Positions 16,124 to 24,296 of a stretch of DNA of 33,682 nucleotides are shown here, piece by piece. The notes beneath the pieces were generated by a model. That model was given only the letters and a program-made list of their open reading frames with translations. It did not search any database and was not told where the DNA came from. The DNA lies in NCBI GenBank assembly GCA_046759385.1, contig JBHICC010000029.1, forward strand, positions 1 to 33,682, given 5' to 3'. Source of the DNA: JBHICC01 sp046759385. Lineage in GTDB: Bacteria; Pseudomonadota; Gammaproteobacteria; Acidiferrobacterales; SPGG2. Numbering within the stretch: the stretch's first letter is position 1; each line of letters begins with the position of its first letter. Made by a program: the position numbers and the translations under genes.

Positions 16124-16206
16124 CGGAGTACGTGCGCGCGACCCCCCAAAACCTAGTAGTTTTAGCGGGCGCGTGAAAAAGGACGTTTAGCGCAGGGAGA
16201 TAGTGG

Positions 16207-18072
16207 TCAAGCGACCTGCTTTTCCGCCACTAGCTTCTTACATAGTTCGACCGCCTCGGGCGCGTTATCTCCATAACCATCGGCACCGATATTATCGGCG
16301 AAGTCCCGAGACACCGGCGCGCCACCAACGATAACGGGCATGGTCAACCCCTCCTGCTTTATTTGCTCGATAATGATCCTCATGAAAGGCATCGTCGTCG
16401 TCAGCAACGCAGAGAGCCCGATCACATCGGCATTGACCTCCTTAGCAGTCTCGATGATTTCCTCTGCCTTGGTGTTTACCCCGAGGTCAACCACCTTGAA
16501 CCCGGCACCCTCGAGCATCATCCCAACGAGATTCTTGCCGATGTCGTGCAGGTCGCCGAACACCGTGGCAGTAACCACGATCCCCTTGGGCTTGGACTGA
16601 CGCTTGGTCAGAATTGGTCGCAGCACCTCGAGCCCGGCCTTCATTGCTCTCGCCGCCAACAACATCTCCGGGACGAACATCTCGCCGGAGGCAAATAAAT
16701 CCCCGACCTCGCCCATCGGCGGGATAAGACCTTCATCGAGAATGTCTGTGGCAGTTTCGCCGTCATCGAGCGCTTGACGCACCAACTCAGGGCACTTCGC
16801 GTCGTCGAATGCCATGACCGAGTCGTAGATGTCTTGAAAGATCGCTTTCCGTTGCGCCGCCTCGGCATCGTATTTTTCGCGGTTCACTCCGCTGGCGTAA
16901 ATTCCCATGAAGCCCTTGCCACCGCTGGTTGCGGCATCGATGCCTTCAGGCCCACTGAATACTTGGCCGGCATATGGTCGATCGCCAGCGCGGAAGCGCT
17001 TAATTGCGTCGATCGCTACTTTCACGTGCTCGGTCGGCGTTTGCGCACTCAGACTACAGAGATACAAGTAGAACCTCTTGCCGTACGGACCCGCGCTGCC
17101 GACTTCCATGTACTCGTGGATACGTTTCACAATATCTTCTGGTGGTCCCTGCGTAAGCAGGTGATTGCCGACGCCGAAGCTGAGCGCACAGCCACGTTTG
17201 TCGACATACTCCTTGACTCGCTTTGTGCCGACACGGAAACAATCAGGATCCTGAACTTTGAGGTACTGCGGCGTCACTACCAACTTGGTATCCCAAAACT
17301 TATCCGGGTCCTTAGCGAACGAATCGCCCCACCAGTTATCACAGCGGATTCCATCACCGCCGCCGCACAGCTCCCGCAGCTTTAAGATGTAGGGCACCGA
17401 AAACTCTTCGAGAATTTCCTCTGTAATGAACGGCAACGACCCAACGGCATCTTTGCCGTTGGCGACGGTGGCATCCGGCAACACCTTGAAATAGGCCTGA
17501 ATGTAAGGCGTCAGCACTTCCTCTACTAGGAAATCCATGAGCTTGTGCACAAACTTCGGGCGCTCACCCATGGCGATGATAAGCCTCTCAAACTGCATAA
17601 CTTGTGCAGCTAGATTGATAGGGGCGCAATAGTGCATGTAGTGGGTGTAACCCGTCAGCTCCTTGCAGATCTGTAGCGCCTCTAGCACCCATGGCATGCG
17701 TCCAGACTTGAACGGGTCGGGCGGCTTGATGCGTGCTAAGTCTTTCTCGTTCTCGATGATCGCCCGCGTGTTGTCTAAAGCCGGATACAATTCATCAAAC
17801 CAAGCCATATCGCCACCGAGGGCCTCGGCCTCGACAGAGTAGACGTCCCATACCAGGTCTGGAATATCGAAGTCGAGCTCGTGCTGCGCGTCGAGATTAC
17901 CGCGCACGAAAAGCTCGGGGTCACTGAAGAACTTTTTGCCGTTGTAACCACCGTACTTCATGCAAAACTCGGCCATCTGCGCGGTAACGGGTACCCACTC
18001 TGCTTCACCGCCTTCGATGATGGCTTTGTACTGCTTGATACCCTCACTGAAGTCGTACTCGTACTCGGACAT
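16207..18072 (-). CDS. Fused URO-D family methyltransferase and corrinoid-binding protein
   Basis: From ATG 18072, eight bases after GAGG, the product has 621 residues. Residues 1 to about 390 are a uroporphyrinogen-decarboxylase-fold methyltransferase, as in MtaA/MtbA and related methylcorrinoid enzymes. About residues 405-490 are a helical cap with EMLLAARAMKAGLEVL, and about 495-621 the Rossmann cobalamin domain with GDLHDIGKN (the DxHxxG that supplies the cobalt-binding histidine), GLSALLTTTM and VIVGGAP. Such systems move a methyl group from a methylated substrate to cobalamin and onward. Usually the two parts are separate proteins. The GTPase follows downstream, and the likely reactivating protein is at 20668-21345. 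The methyl donor cannot be named. Confidence 0.87.
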   Translation of the reverse strand: MSEYEYDFSEGIKQYKAIIEGGEAEWVPVTAQMAEFCMKYGGYNGKKFFSDPELFVRGNLDAQHELDFDIPDLVWDVYSVEAEALGGDMAWFDELYPALDNTRAIIENEKDLARIKPPDPFKSGRMPWVLEALQICKELTGYTHYMHYCAPINLAAQVMQFERLIIAMGERPKFVHKLMDFLVEEVLTPYIQAYFKVLPDATVANGKDAVGSLPFITEEILEEFSVPYILKLRELCGGGDGIRCDNWWGDSFAKDPDKFWDTKLVVTPQYLKVQDPDCFRVGTKRVKEYVDKRGCALSFGVGNHLLTQGPPEDIVKRIHEYMEVGSAGPYGKRFYLYLCSLSAQTPTEHVKVAIDAIKRFRAGDRPYAGQVFSGPEGIDAATSGGKGFMGIYASGVNREKYDAEAAQRKAIFQDIYDSVMAFDDAKCPELVRQALDDGETATDILDEGLIPPMGEVGDLFASGEMFVPEMLLAARAMKAGLEVLRPILTKRQSKPKGIVVTATVFGDLHDIGKNLVGMMLEGAGFKVVDLGVNTKAEEIIETAKEVNADVIGLSALLTTTMPFMRIIIEQIKQEGLTMPVIVGGAPVSRDFADNIGADGYGDNAPEAVELCKKLVAEKQVA

Positions 18073-18453
18073 GGTCAATACCTCATGTGTCAGTCGGCAA
18101 TAACGCAGTCACGCGCGCAGCGCGTACGCGTGCTGCTGTTTAGATACGTCCGACGGGAAAACTTGCCGGCACTCGACATACCTCACCCTTCTCGCCATAG
18201 ACGAAAACGGTCCATATGGACGAAGGGCTAGGACGGTCGCGCCGTCTTAGGAGAGCCCACTGCGTGCCTGGATTAACGTGGTGGCTGGTGTCCGAGGAAA
18301 ACCACGGTAACCGTCGAGTCGGTTACGAGCAAAAGGGTCGCAAATAACCCCGCCACCGTCAAGCAAGTAGAACAGAGTCAAGGGTATATTGTGCGTCTAT
18401 ATGCGTCTGTGGTGAGATGTGAACTAACGAATCAGATCGCTTTTTGAACGAGA
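18073..18453. other. Gene-free intergenic region rich in inverted repeats
   Basis: These 381 bases separate the leftward methyltransferase from the rightward cassette. They contain a perfect 12-base palindrome GTCCATATGGAC (18210-18221) and a GACGG/CCGTC hairpin near 18231-18246. An interrupted pair CGTGGT/ACCACG (18278-18283 with 18301-18306) and a perfect GTAACCG/CGGTTAC stem (18307-18313 with 18320-18326) follow. I looked for a cobalamin riboswitch B12 box on both strands and found none. The repeats could be operators for two divergent promoters, a structured leader RNA, or an insertion scar. Confidence 0.5.
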
Positions 18454-18891
18454 ATGGCCGCAGCGCGTAAGCGACTCTGGGACCGCAATCAACACCGCAA
18501 ATATTGGGCGTCCACTAAAGCGGCCACACGGCGCGCAACTGCGCATCGGCACGGCGAATATACTGCGCAAACCTTGGACGAGCTTTGGCGCTCATTGGCC
18601 TCAGATGAGAGATCATTCATGGAGTATTTACTGCTCAGTGGCAGACGAACCGTTATCGCGCTTTATGAGGACGAACTGTTTAACACGCTGGTAGCGAAGG
18701 GGCTTCTGCAGATCCCGCCCGGCGTTGGCACCTTGCTAATGCGTAAATTGGAGACGACCTTTAGCGTGCCCCACGCTGTGTGGAAAGCACTGACTGGCGA
18801 TAAGAAGCGCTACTTGCCTTACTCAGACAAAGAGGCGCAAGACCGTTTGGCCCAACTCACCAGCTTGCTCCGTCCGAAGATTCAGACCTAA
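18454..18891 (+). CDS. Small protein resembling the C-terminal region of SieB-like superinfection-exclusion proteins
   Basis: This basic 145-residue protein has no signal peptide or membrane segment. Residues 41-105 (LDELWRSLASDERSF, then LLSGRRTVIALYEDELFNTLVAKGLL) look like a small winged-helix domain. They recall the soluble C-terminal part of SieB-type proteins, where a polar helix is followed by G-RT and then a short hairpin with KGIL. That likeness is from memory of the pattern and is modest. The first 35 residues are rich in Arg and Lys and could touch nucleic acid. It lies 30 bases before the DprA-like gene on the same strand, so the two are almost certainly one operon. Confidence 0.6.
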   Translation: MAAARKRLWDRNQHRKYWASTKAATRRATAHRHGEYTAQTLDELWRSLASDERSFMEYLLLSGRRTVIALYEDELFNTLVAKGLLQIPPGVGTLLMRKLETTFSVPHAVWKALTGDKKRYLPYSDKEAQDRLAQLTSLLRPKIQT

Positions 18892-18921
18892 GGACTAAAT
18901 CCAGCGAGCTAACTGTTTTCG

Positions 18922-20109
18922 ATGGAAGCGACGAGACCGCTAAGCGCCGACACCCGAACGATTGCGCTTCTATGCGGGCATTTCGGACCGAAGCGTGGCA
19001 GCGCCAAACCGCTAACACCGACGGAATATCACCGCTTTATCCACTGGCTGGAAGACAAGAAGCTGTCGCTGGAGGATCTGCTTGATTCCGGGCGACTCGA
19101 TGTCGTTCGCACTTACAACGACAAGGATGTCTCGGGGCAACGCCTTCTCGATTTACTGGCGCGCGGCGCCTGGTTCACTCAGGCTTTAGATAGGTGGACA
19201 CGCGCCTGTATTTGGGTCATGAGTGAGAAAGATGCTGATTATCCGATGCGTTTACAACAACGTTTGAAAGCCGCCGGATCGCCGCTGCTGTTCGGTGCCG
19301 GCGCTCGATATCTTCTGAATCAAGGCGGCGCGTGCATCGTCGGATCGCGTGACAGCACCGAGGCCGGCCTTGGGTTTGCTCGAGCATTGGCATCGCGGTG
19401 TGGCAAAGACGGCATGACAGTGATCTCCAGCGATATGCGCGGGGTTGATCGAGAGGCGATAACGGCCGCGCTGGGGGCAGGCGGCAAAGTGGCCAGTGTA
19501 GTCTCCGATAGCCTGGAGAAGGCCGTTATTGCCAAGAGAAACCGTGACGCGCTAGCCGCAGGCTCACTGGTCCTGGTCACACCCTTTGCACCGGATACTC
19601 GCTTCAGCGTGTCGAACGCCATGCGAGCCAACAAGTACCAATACACCCTGTCGGATGTCGCGGTTATCGTCGAAACCCGACGTCATGGAGGTGTTTGGTC
19701 GGGCGCGGATGAGAATCGCAACGAAGGCTGGGTACCTGCGTTTATTCGGGTTGGTGAACAGATGTCACCGGGCAACACGGCGTTGTTGCACCTAGGCTTG
19801 CTGCCGATCACCGAGGAAGACGTGCGTGGTTGCAATAATCTGACGACGTTACTCAGCGCCAACAGCGCTGGCAATACGCGAACGTTTGTAAACGCGAGCG
19901 CGGCTGCCACGCATACAGTGGATCTATTTGCCATTTTTCTAGCAGAGCTAATGAACTTGGTCGCCACCGAGCCACGCACGGAGGCCGATATCGTGCGGCA
20001 CTTCGCCATCGAGCGCGGCCAAGCGCGTAAATGGCTTACTCGTGCTATCGACGAAAACAAGATCGAAAAAGTCGACAGCACAACTCGCTACCGTCGCAAA
20101 GGGGATTAA
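18922..20109 (+). CDS. DprA/Smf-like SLOG-domain protein
   Basis: The 395-residue product has a central Rossmann core of the DprA type. DADYPMRLQQRLKAAGSPLLFGAG (in part 104-127) leads in, followed by ACIVGSRDSTEAG (137-149), VISSDMRGVDREAITAAL (167-184, matching SG-A-GID-AAH in DprA) and NAMRANKYQYTLSDVAVIVE (232-251, the RN loop region). The C-terminal 80 residues look like a winged helix (EADIVRHFAIERGQARKWL). Genuine DprA loads RecA on incoming DNA. This one differs in the core motifs, has a long non-DprA N-terminus, and pairs with a small partner, so a defence or conflict role is as likely as competence. It lies between genes of a methyl-transfer system on the opposite strand. Confidence 0.78.
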   Translation: MEATRPLSADTRTIALLCGHFGPKRGSAKPLTPTEYHRFIHWLEDKKLSLEDLLDSGRLDVVRTYNDKDVSGQRLLDLLARGAWFTQALDRWTRACIWVMSEKDADYPMRLQQRLKAAGSPLLFGAGARYLLNQGGACIVGSRDSTEAGLGFARALASRCGKDGMTVISSDMRGVDREAITAALGAGGKVASVVSDSLEKAVIAKRNRDALAAGSLVLVTPFAPDTRFSVSNAMRANKYQYTLSDVAVIVETRRHGGVWSGADENRNEGWVPAFIRVGEQMSPGNTALLHLGLLPITEEDVRGCNNLTTLLSANSAGNTRTFVNASAAATHTVDLFAIFLAELMNLVATEPRTEADIVRHFAIERGQARKWLTRAIDENKIEKVDSTTRYRRKGD

Positions 20110-20113
20110 ATCT

Positions 20114-20150
20114 GTGTCTGCAACGCAACAGTAAGTTGCTCGAAAGACAC
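20114..20150 (+). repeat. Hairpin just after the DprA-like gene
   Basis: GTGTCT-GCAAC (20114-20124) can pair with GTTGC (20135-20139) and AGACAC (20145-20150), leaving a 5-base bulge. It starts four bases after the stop codon. There is no U-run, so it may be an end-of-transcript stabiliser rather than an intrinsic terminator. Confidence 0.35.
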
Positions 20151-20282
20151 GGATAGACCACAAGTTATGAGAAAACGTTAGCACGTACCTAGTTTGCTTC
20201 ATTCAATTACCCACATGAGCAATTAACTTTTTCCGCACGCTTCTGTCACAGAAAATCGAATGAACTCCATACGATAATTGAA

Positions 20283-20312
20283 TTGGACGCCCGTGTACCG
20301 GTGCAGTATATA
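20283..20312 (+). promoter_or_regulatory. Sigma-70-like promoter for the Cys-rich small gene
   Basis: TTGGAC at 20283-20288 and TATATA at 20307-20312 are 18 bases apart, with a TG four bases before the -10. The expected start of transcription is about 38 bases before the small gene. It suggests that gene is transcribed apart from the DprA-like gene. Confidence 0.5.
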
Positions 20313-20357
20313 AACCTTGTAGATGCGCACACTCGCCGCACGTGGAGGCGTTGAGAG

Positions 20358-20654
20358 ATGAAAAAGTCTATTAAGCGCGATCGCGAGGTTGAATTCCATC
20401 GCTTAGCCAGGAAACTCGGGATCGAGTTAAGGTCAGATGAAATCCGTACTGCGCTTGACAGCGAGCAATGTCTGCACGCGGTCGAGAGTTGCAACGCCTG
20501 TTGCAATCTAGGGGAATGCCGTCTGTTTCAGCGAGGCGAAGTTAGTGCTGCCAACAATAAGCGATGGTGGCTCCGGGGCTTTTGCCCTAACGCTGAGCTC
20601 CTGATCAAGCTGGCGGACGAGCAGCAAAAGGAAGCGGAACTCAAGCTAATATAA
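20358..20654 (+). CDS. Cys-rich small protein, DUF6455-like
   Basis: This 98-residue protein starts nine bases after GGAGG. It carries cysteines at 38, 45, 48, 49, 54 and 76 in a C-x6-C-x2-CC-x4-C arrangement, followed by GFCPNAELL. A CxxC cluster with a later FCPNA is what I remember of DUF6455 proteins, small bacterial proteins of unknown role. The cysteines could hold zinc or an iron-sulfur cluster. Both ends are highly charged. It converges with the MetH-activation-like gene, with 13 bases between them. It has its own promoter, so it need not be functionally tied to the DprA-like pair. Confidence 0.65.
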   Translation: MKKSIKRDREVEFHRLARKLGIELRSDEIRTALDSEQCLHAVESCNACCNLGECRLFQRGEVSAANNKRWWLRGFCPNAELLIKLADEQQKEAELKLI

Positions 20655-20667
20655 CGCGCCGTACCGA

Positions 20668-21345
20668 CTAGCCATTGTTCTGCGGGCGTAAACCAATCAG
20701 TCCGGAGCGGGACATCTTCGGAATCATGGCGCAGCTGTCTAATAATCGCACAGACATCGAAACGCCATCGAAGAGCGAGAAAAGCGGTTTCTGATCACTG
20801 AGCGCCCATTCGTGACTGCGCGCGCCGACTTTGTATGTGTACCCCGGACCTAGCCTGCGCGTGAGACGATAGCGCCGTTTCTGCGCTTGAGCACGCAGGT
20901 GCTGCGTGAAAGACTTGGTCGCCGCCTCTACACCGAGCCAACCAGCGGTCTCGAGAAACAACGCCTCTAGCACCTGCCCTTCCTTGCTGAAGTTCTTAAG
21001 CACGTTATCCAGCTCCGAGCCAACGGTAACAACAAACACCACCACTTGCTCGCAATCGCTTAGAAACGCCGAGAACGCTTCGCTGTGAAAGGCCGTGCCC
21101 GTTTCAAGCACGAGCGCTCCATCACCGCAAGATTCGATGCCGACATGCCTGGCATACACTTCGGCGCGAAATACGCGCTGCGCTACCGCCACTACGGTAT
21201 CGACCGTGTTCCGGATCACGGGTCGCACATTAGCGGGATTCTCGTAGCCCTGAATGCGGAGCACCGGCTCAGCACGGACCGTAATCTTGCGAGGGACATA
21301 ATGCTCGACCGATTGTGCGATTGAGCTCTTCGACATGTACGCCAT
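20668..21345 (-). CDS. MetH activation-domain-like protein, probable corrinoid protein reactivator
   Basis: The product has about 225 residues (ATG at 21345; an ATG at 21336 is equally possible). Its C-terminal half matches the vitamin-B12-dependent methionine synthase activation domain: LGPGYTYKVGARSHEWALSD, QKPLFSLFDG and LLDSCAMIPKMSRSGLIG. In MetH this domain binds S-adenosylmethionine and remethylates inactive cob(II)alamin. Free-standing versions accompany corrinoid methyltransferases. The obvious client is the fused URO-D/corrinoid protein at 16207-18072 on the same strand. A 2.2-kb cassette on the opposite strand separates them. It lies 191 bases downstream of phnA and could share its transcript. 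Confidence 0.8.
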   Translation of the reverse strand: MAYMSKSSIAQSVEHYVPRKITVRAEPVLRIQGYENPANVRPVIRNTVDTVVAVAQRVFRAEVYARHVGIESCGDGALVLETGTAFHSEAFSAFLSDCEQVVVFVVTVGSELDNVLKNFSKEGQVLEALFLETAGWLGVEAATKSFTQHLRAQAQKRRYRLTRRLGPGYTYKVGARSHEWALSDQKPLFSLFDGVSMSVRLLDSCAMIPKMSRSGLIGLRPQNNG

Positions 21346-21536
21346 CAACAACGTCTTGCGCTGCGCTTTCCTATCGAGGGTAGATGATATTGTGACATGA
21401 AATACGTCAGCCAGTGCAGACGCGGTAATGCCCTCGCGATCGCGATAGTTCGCCCGCGCCTGCCCCAGGCAAGACGGTACAGCTCGAGACGGTGGACTAA
21501 GCGGTCGTGCTATCGTGCAGGAAAGGTTGGTTGGGG

Positions 21537-22679
21537 TCAGAACCCGACCGGCAGTGTCAGATGGTAGTTATACCTGAAATCGTGCCAGCACTTGGGGTCA
21601 ACGGCGCGGTTGTAGATGATGAGCGGCACGTTCGCCTCGTCGCTACCACCGTGTGCGCGAAACTCTGGCGGTAACTCCTCGATTCCCTCGTCGTTATCCA
21701 GCGGTCCGAACACAGTGTCGATAACTCCAGTTACCATCATGTCACCGATGCGATCGGCGTGAAGCTCAAACCTGGCCGCGGCCGTGTAACGATCGTATAC
21801 CGCCTCTACGCCATCGAGGCGTCGAATGATGTCTGCCGCTCTTTCGTAGTCGTTCGCGCTGTTCAAAAACACAAACGCTGTGCCGCCGAACGTGCGATGG
21901 TGTTTGACGTAGGGGTCGCGTTCCGCCGACATCGCAAAAAATATATCGCAACCCTTTCTGGGCATGACCTTGTTCAGATCCAGACATACCCGTTTGAAAT
22001 TCATCCCATGATCAGCCGACATATACACTTCAAGGTCAGGATGCGCATCTAACGTCTCTCCTAGCATGCGATCGAACTCGCTGAGGTGAAACTGCGACAT
22101 CTCGCCCCAGGGTGGTTCCATGTGCATGGGAAAATCCGTCGTATGGAAGTAAGCGAGATCAACGGCCGTTTCATTCAACACAATCTGAGTCGCCCGAAAC
22201 AGCCAGTGATTGATCTCCGGTGAATAAATATCCGGCGCTGGCCCGAGACGCTCGACCCAGTTGATATCGCTGCCTTCGGCCTCCTGCGGGGCCTCGGCCG
22301 CTAGGCGGATATCCGCACCGGTGCGAAGCAAGGATTGGGTTTTTTTCTTCGCTGTCATCAGAGCCGCGGTGCCGATGGTGCCGGTTTTCTTGCCGCGCTC
22401 GAAGATGGTGGGAGCGAGCACCATCTCTGATTTGTCCATGTACTCCTCTTTCTTGCTCTGCAGATCGAAGTAAGAATTCGCCGTAATGCCGTGCTCGCTC
22501 GGCGCAACGCCACAACAAATCCCAGTGTTGTTAACGTTAGTGACACTGGGCATGATCGCTTTAACGGTCTTGTAGAAACCACGAGCGATCATCTGCTTAG
22601 TGTTCGGCATGTCGCTTGCCTGCAGATAGGCCGGGTCGAACCCGTCCATCATAATGATAAGAATCTTGCGTTTGCTCAT
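21537..22679 (-). CDS. phnA: Phosphonoacetate hydrolase (alkaline phosphatase superfamily)
   Basis: The 380-residue product has the full dinuclear zinc set of PhnA: D12 (MMDGFDP), T47 (PSVTNVNN), D182 and H186 (TTDFPMH), D223-H224 (SADHGMN) and H343 (AHGG). PhnA cleaves the C-P bond of phosphonoacetate to acetate and phosphate. PSVTNVNNTGICCG and SEHGIT are family-specific surroundings of the nucleophilic Thr. The adjacent gene upstream encodes an aldehyde dehydrogenase fit to make phosphonoacetate, which supports the call. A strong terminator lies between the two. A related phosphodiesterase function in the same superfamily cannot be wholly excluded. Confidence 0.87.
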   Translation of the reverse strand: MSKRKILIIMMDGFDPAYLQASDMPNTKQMIARGFYKTVKAIMPSVTNVNNTGICCGVAPSEHGITANSYFDLQSKKEEYMDKSEMVLAPTIFERGKKTGTIGTAALMTAKKKTQSLLRTGADIRLAAEAPQEAEGSDINWVERLGPAPDIYSPEINHWLFRATQIVLNETAVDLAYFHTTDFPMHMEPPWGEMSQFHLSEFDRMLGETLDAHPDLEVYMSADHGMNFKRVCLDLNKVMPRKGCDIFFAMSAERDPYVKHHRTFGGTAFVFLNSANDYERAADIIRRLDGVEAVYDRYTAAARFELHADRIGDMMVTGVIDTVFGPLDNDEGIEELPPEFRAHGGSDEANVPLIIYNRAVDPKCWHDFRYNYHLTLPVGF

Positions 22680-22729
22680 TCTTGGCGTATTCCTAGTTAC
22701 GGTATCGGCTTACGAATCCTATACCTATG

Positions 22730-22759
22730 AAAAACGCGCCGGAACACATCGTCCGGCGC
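22730..22759 (-). terminator. Strong rho-independent terminator
   Basis: On the minus strand GCGCCGGA pairs perfectly with TCCGGCGC (8 bp, all but one pair G-C) around an 8-base loop. One base then separates the stem from TTTTT. It lies 30 bases after the aldehyde dehydrogenase stop and 50 before phnA. It should uncouple, or attenuate into, phnA transcription. Confidence 0.75.
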
Positions 22760-22788
22760 CAATTTCAGGTACGGAGGGTTACAATCGT

Positions 22789-24225
22789 CTACATCACGAC
22801 AGTCTTAATATAGGTCATCTCCTGAATTGCATAGCGGATGCCCTCGCGCCCGATACCGCTCTGCTTGACGCCACCGAAGGGAATGTTGGGCATATCGAAC
22901 TGCGGCCCCTCATTGATGTTTACCGCACCGGCCTTCAGATGCTTAATCGCGTAGCGGATGTTGTCGAGGTTCTTAGTAACAACACCAGACTGCAGACCAT
23001 ACTCCGTGGAATTAGCAATCCTACAAGCTTCTTTGATGTCCTTGATGCGGATAATGGGTGCGGTGGGGCCGAAGGTTTCGTCGATAACCATGGCCGACTC
23101 TGGCGACACATGATCGAGCACAGTCGCCGGATAAAGCGCCCCTACACGCTTGTGACCGCAAAGCACCTTAGCTCCGTCCTCGACCGCACCGTTAACGACC
23201 CTCTCGACATCCTTGGCAGCGGGCTCATCAATCAGTGTGCCAATGTCGGTGTCGGGATCAAACGGATCACCGAACTTCAGTTTCGATGCGGCAGAAGCGA
23301 ACTTTTTCGCAAATTCGTCCGCCACATTCTCCATTACCAGGATCCGCTTCACGCCGCGACAGGCCTGCCCCGCGTTACCGAAGGCTCCGGCCATCGCCAG
23401 CTTCACCGCCACGTCGAGATCGGCGTCCTCGCACACAATCAATGGATCGTTGCCGCCCAGCTCCATGGTGAGTTTCTTAATACCGCCTATATTGGTTAGG
23501 CGGCGACCGATCTCGGTACTGCCCGTAAAGGTCACCATGTCGATTTTGCGGCTAGCGACCAGCTCGTCGCCGATCTCGTTCGACTTTCCGGTGACGACAC
23601 TGATCATCTCCGGTGGCAATCCGTTGTCTAGCAATATCTTGATGTAACGGATACCGGACATTGGTGTTCGTTCGGTAGGCTTGACGATCACCCGGTTACC
23701 AGCCGCAATGGCGGGCGCAACCTTGACCACAACCTGATTCATCGGACGGTTGAATGGCACGATGGCGCTGACGACCCCAACCGGAAACCGCATCGCTAAA
23801 ATGATCTTGTCGCGTCCGGCAGAATCGGTGTCGCTCGGAAGCTGCTCGCCATAGATGCGCTTCGCTTCCTCTGAGGCGGTGAGCATCAGTCCAACGCCGC
23901 GGTCCACCTCGACGCGGCTGTTCTTAAGCGACATACCCGATTCGGCAGAGATCCCTGCTGCCAGTTCCTCTCTTCTTGCTTTCATTTCCTGCGCAGCGTT
24001 GTACAAGATCTCGCCACGTTGGTGCGATGTAAGCGTAGCTTCGTAGTCGGCCAACCTGTCAATCGCGTGTTTGACCTCCTCTAGCGACATATGCGGTACG
24101 CTGCCGACAACCTCGTTGTTATACGGGTTGACGACCTCTATCCGTTGGCCGCCCTTAGCGTCGACCCACTTGCCGGCAATAAGGTTTTGAAGGTGTTCGA
24201 CCTCTGGCTTGGTTACGGCGTGCAT
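22789..24225 (-). CDS. phnY: Aldehyde dehydrogenase, probable phosphonoacetaldehyde dehydrogenase
   Basis: This 478-residue NAD(P)-dependent aldehyde dehydrogenase starts six bases after AAGGAG. Visible catalytic elements are VPFNRPMNQV (N159), VKPTERTP (K182), FTGSTEIGRR, MELGGND (E255) and NAGQACRGVKR with nucleophile C289. PFN-PMNQV-KVAPAIA is the sequence style of the succinate-semialdehyde/phosphonoacetaldehyde group, including PhnY of Sinorhizobium meliloti. With phnA downstream, the natural role is oxidation of phosphonoacetaldehyde to phosphonoacetate. No 2-aminoethylphosphonate transaminase (PhnW) is visible in the window, so the aldehyde source would lie elsewhere. The name is context-based, and other aldehydes remain possible. 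Confidence 0.75.
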   Translation of the reverse strand: MHAVTKPEVEHLQNLIAGKWVDAKGGQRIEVVNPYNNEVVGSVPHMSLEEVKHAIDRLADYEATLTSHQRGEILYNAAQEMKARREELAAGISAESGMSLKNSRVEVDRGVGLMLTASEEAKRIYGEQLPSDTDSAGRDKIILAMRFPVGVVSAIVPFNRPMNQVVVKVAPAIAAGNRVIVKPTERTPMSGIRYIKILLDNGLPPEMISVVTGKSNEIGDELVASRKIDMVTFTGSTEIGRRLTNIGGIKKLTMELGGNDPLIVCEDADLDVAVKLAMAGAFGNAGQACRGVKRILVMENVADEFAKKFASAASKLKFGDPFDPDTDIGTLIDEPAAKDVERVVNGAVEDGAKVLCGHKRVGALYPATVLDHVSPESAMVIDETFGPTAPIIRIKDIKEACRIANSTEYGLQSGVVTKNLDNIRYAIKHLKAGAVNINEGPQFDMPNIPFGGVKQSGIGREGIRYAIQEMTYIKTVVM

Positions 24226-24296
24226 CTGTGTCTCCTTCGTTACTTTATCAATCGCGTTTACAGACCGCGAACGGAACGCGCCACATTCTCCCTTTG

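Noticed and set aside
18073..18453. Cobalamin riboswitch upstream of the corrinoid methyltransferase
   Set aside because: I found no B12 box or the usual core motifs on either strand, only hairpins of other sequence.
18922..20109. Calling this gene a housekeeping dprA
   Set aside because: The SG-GID and RN motifs are altered, the N-terminal and C-terminal parts differ, and no topA, competence or translation genes typical of the dprA locus are beside it.
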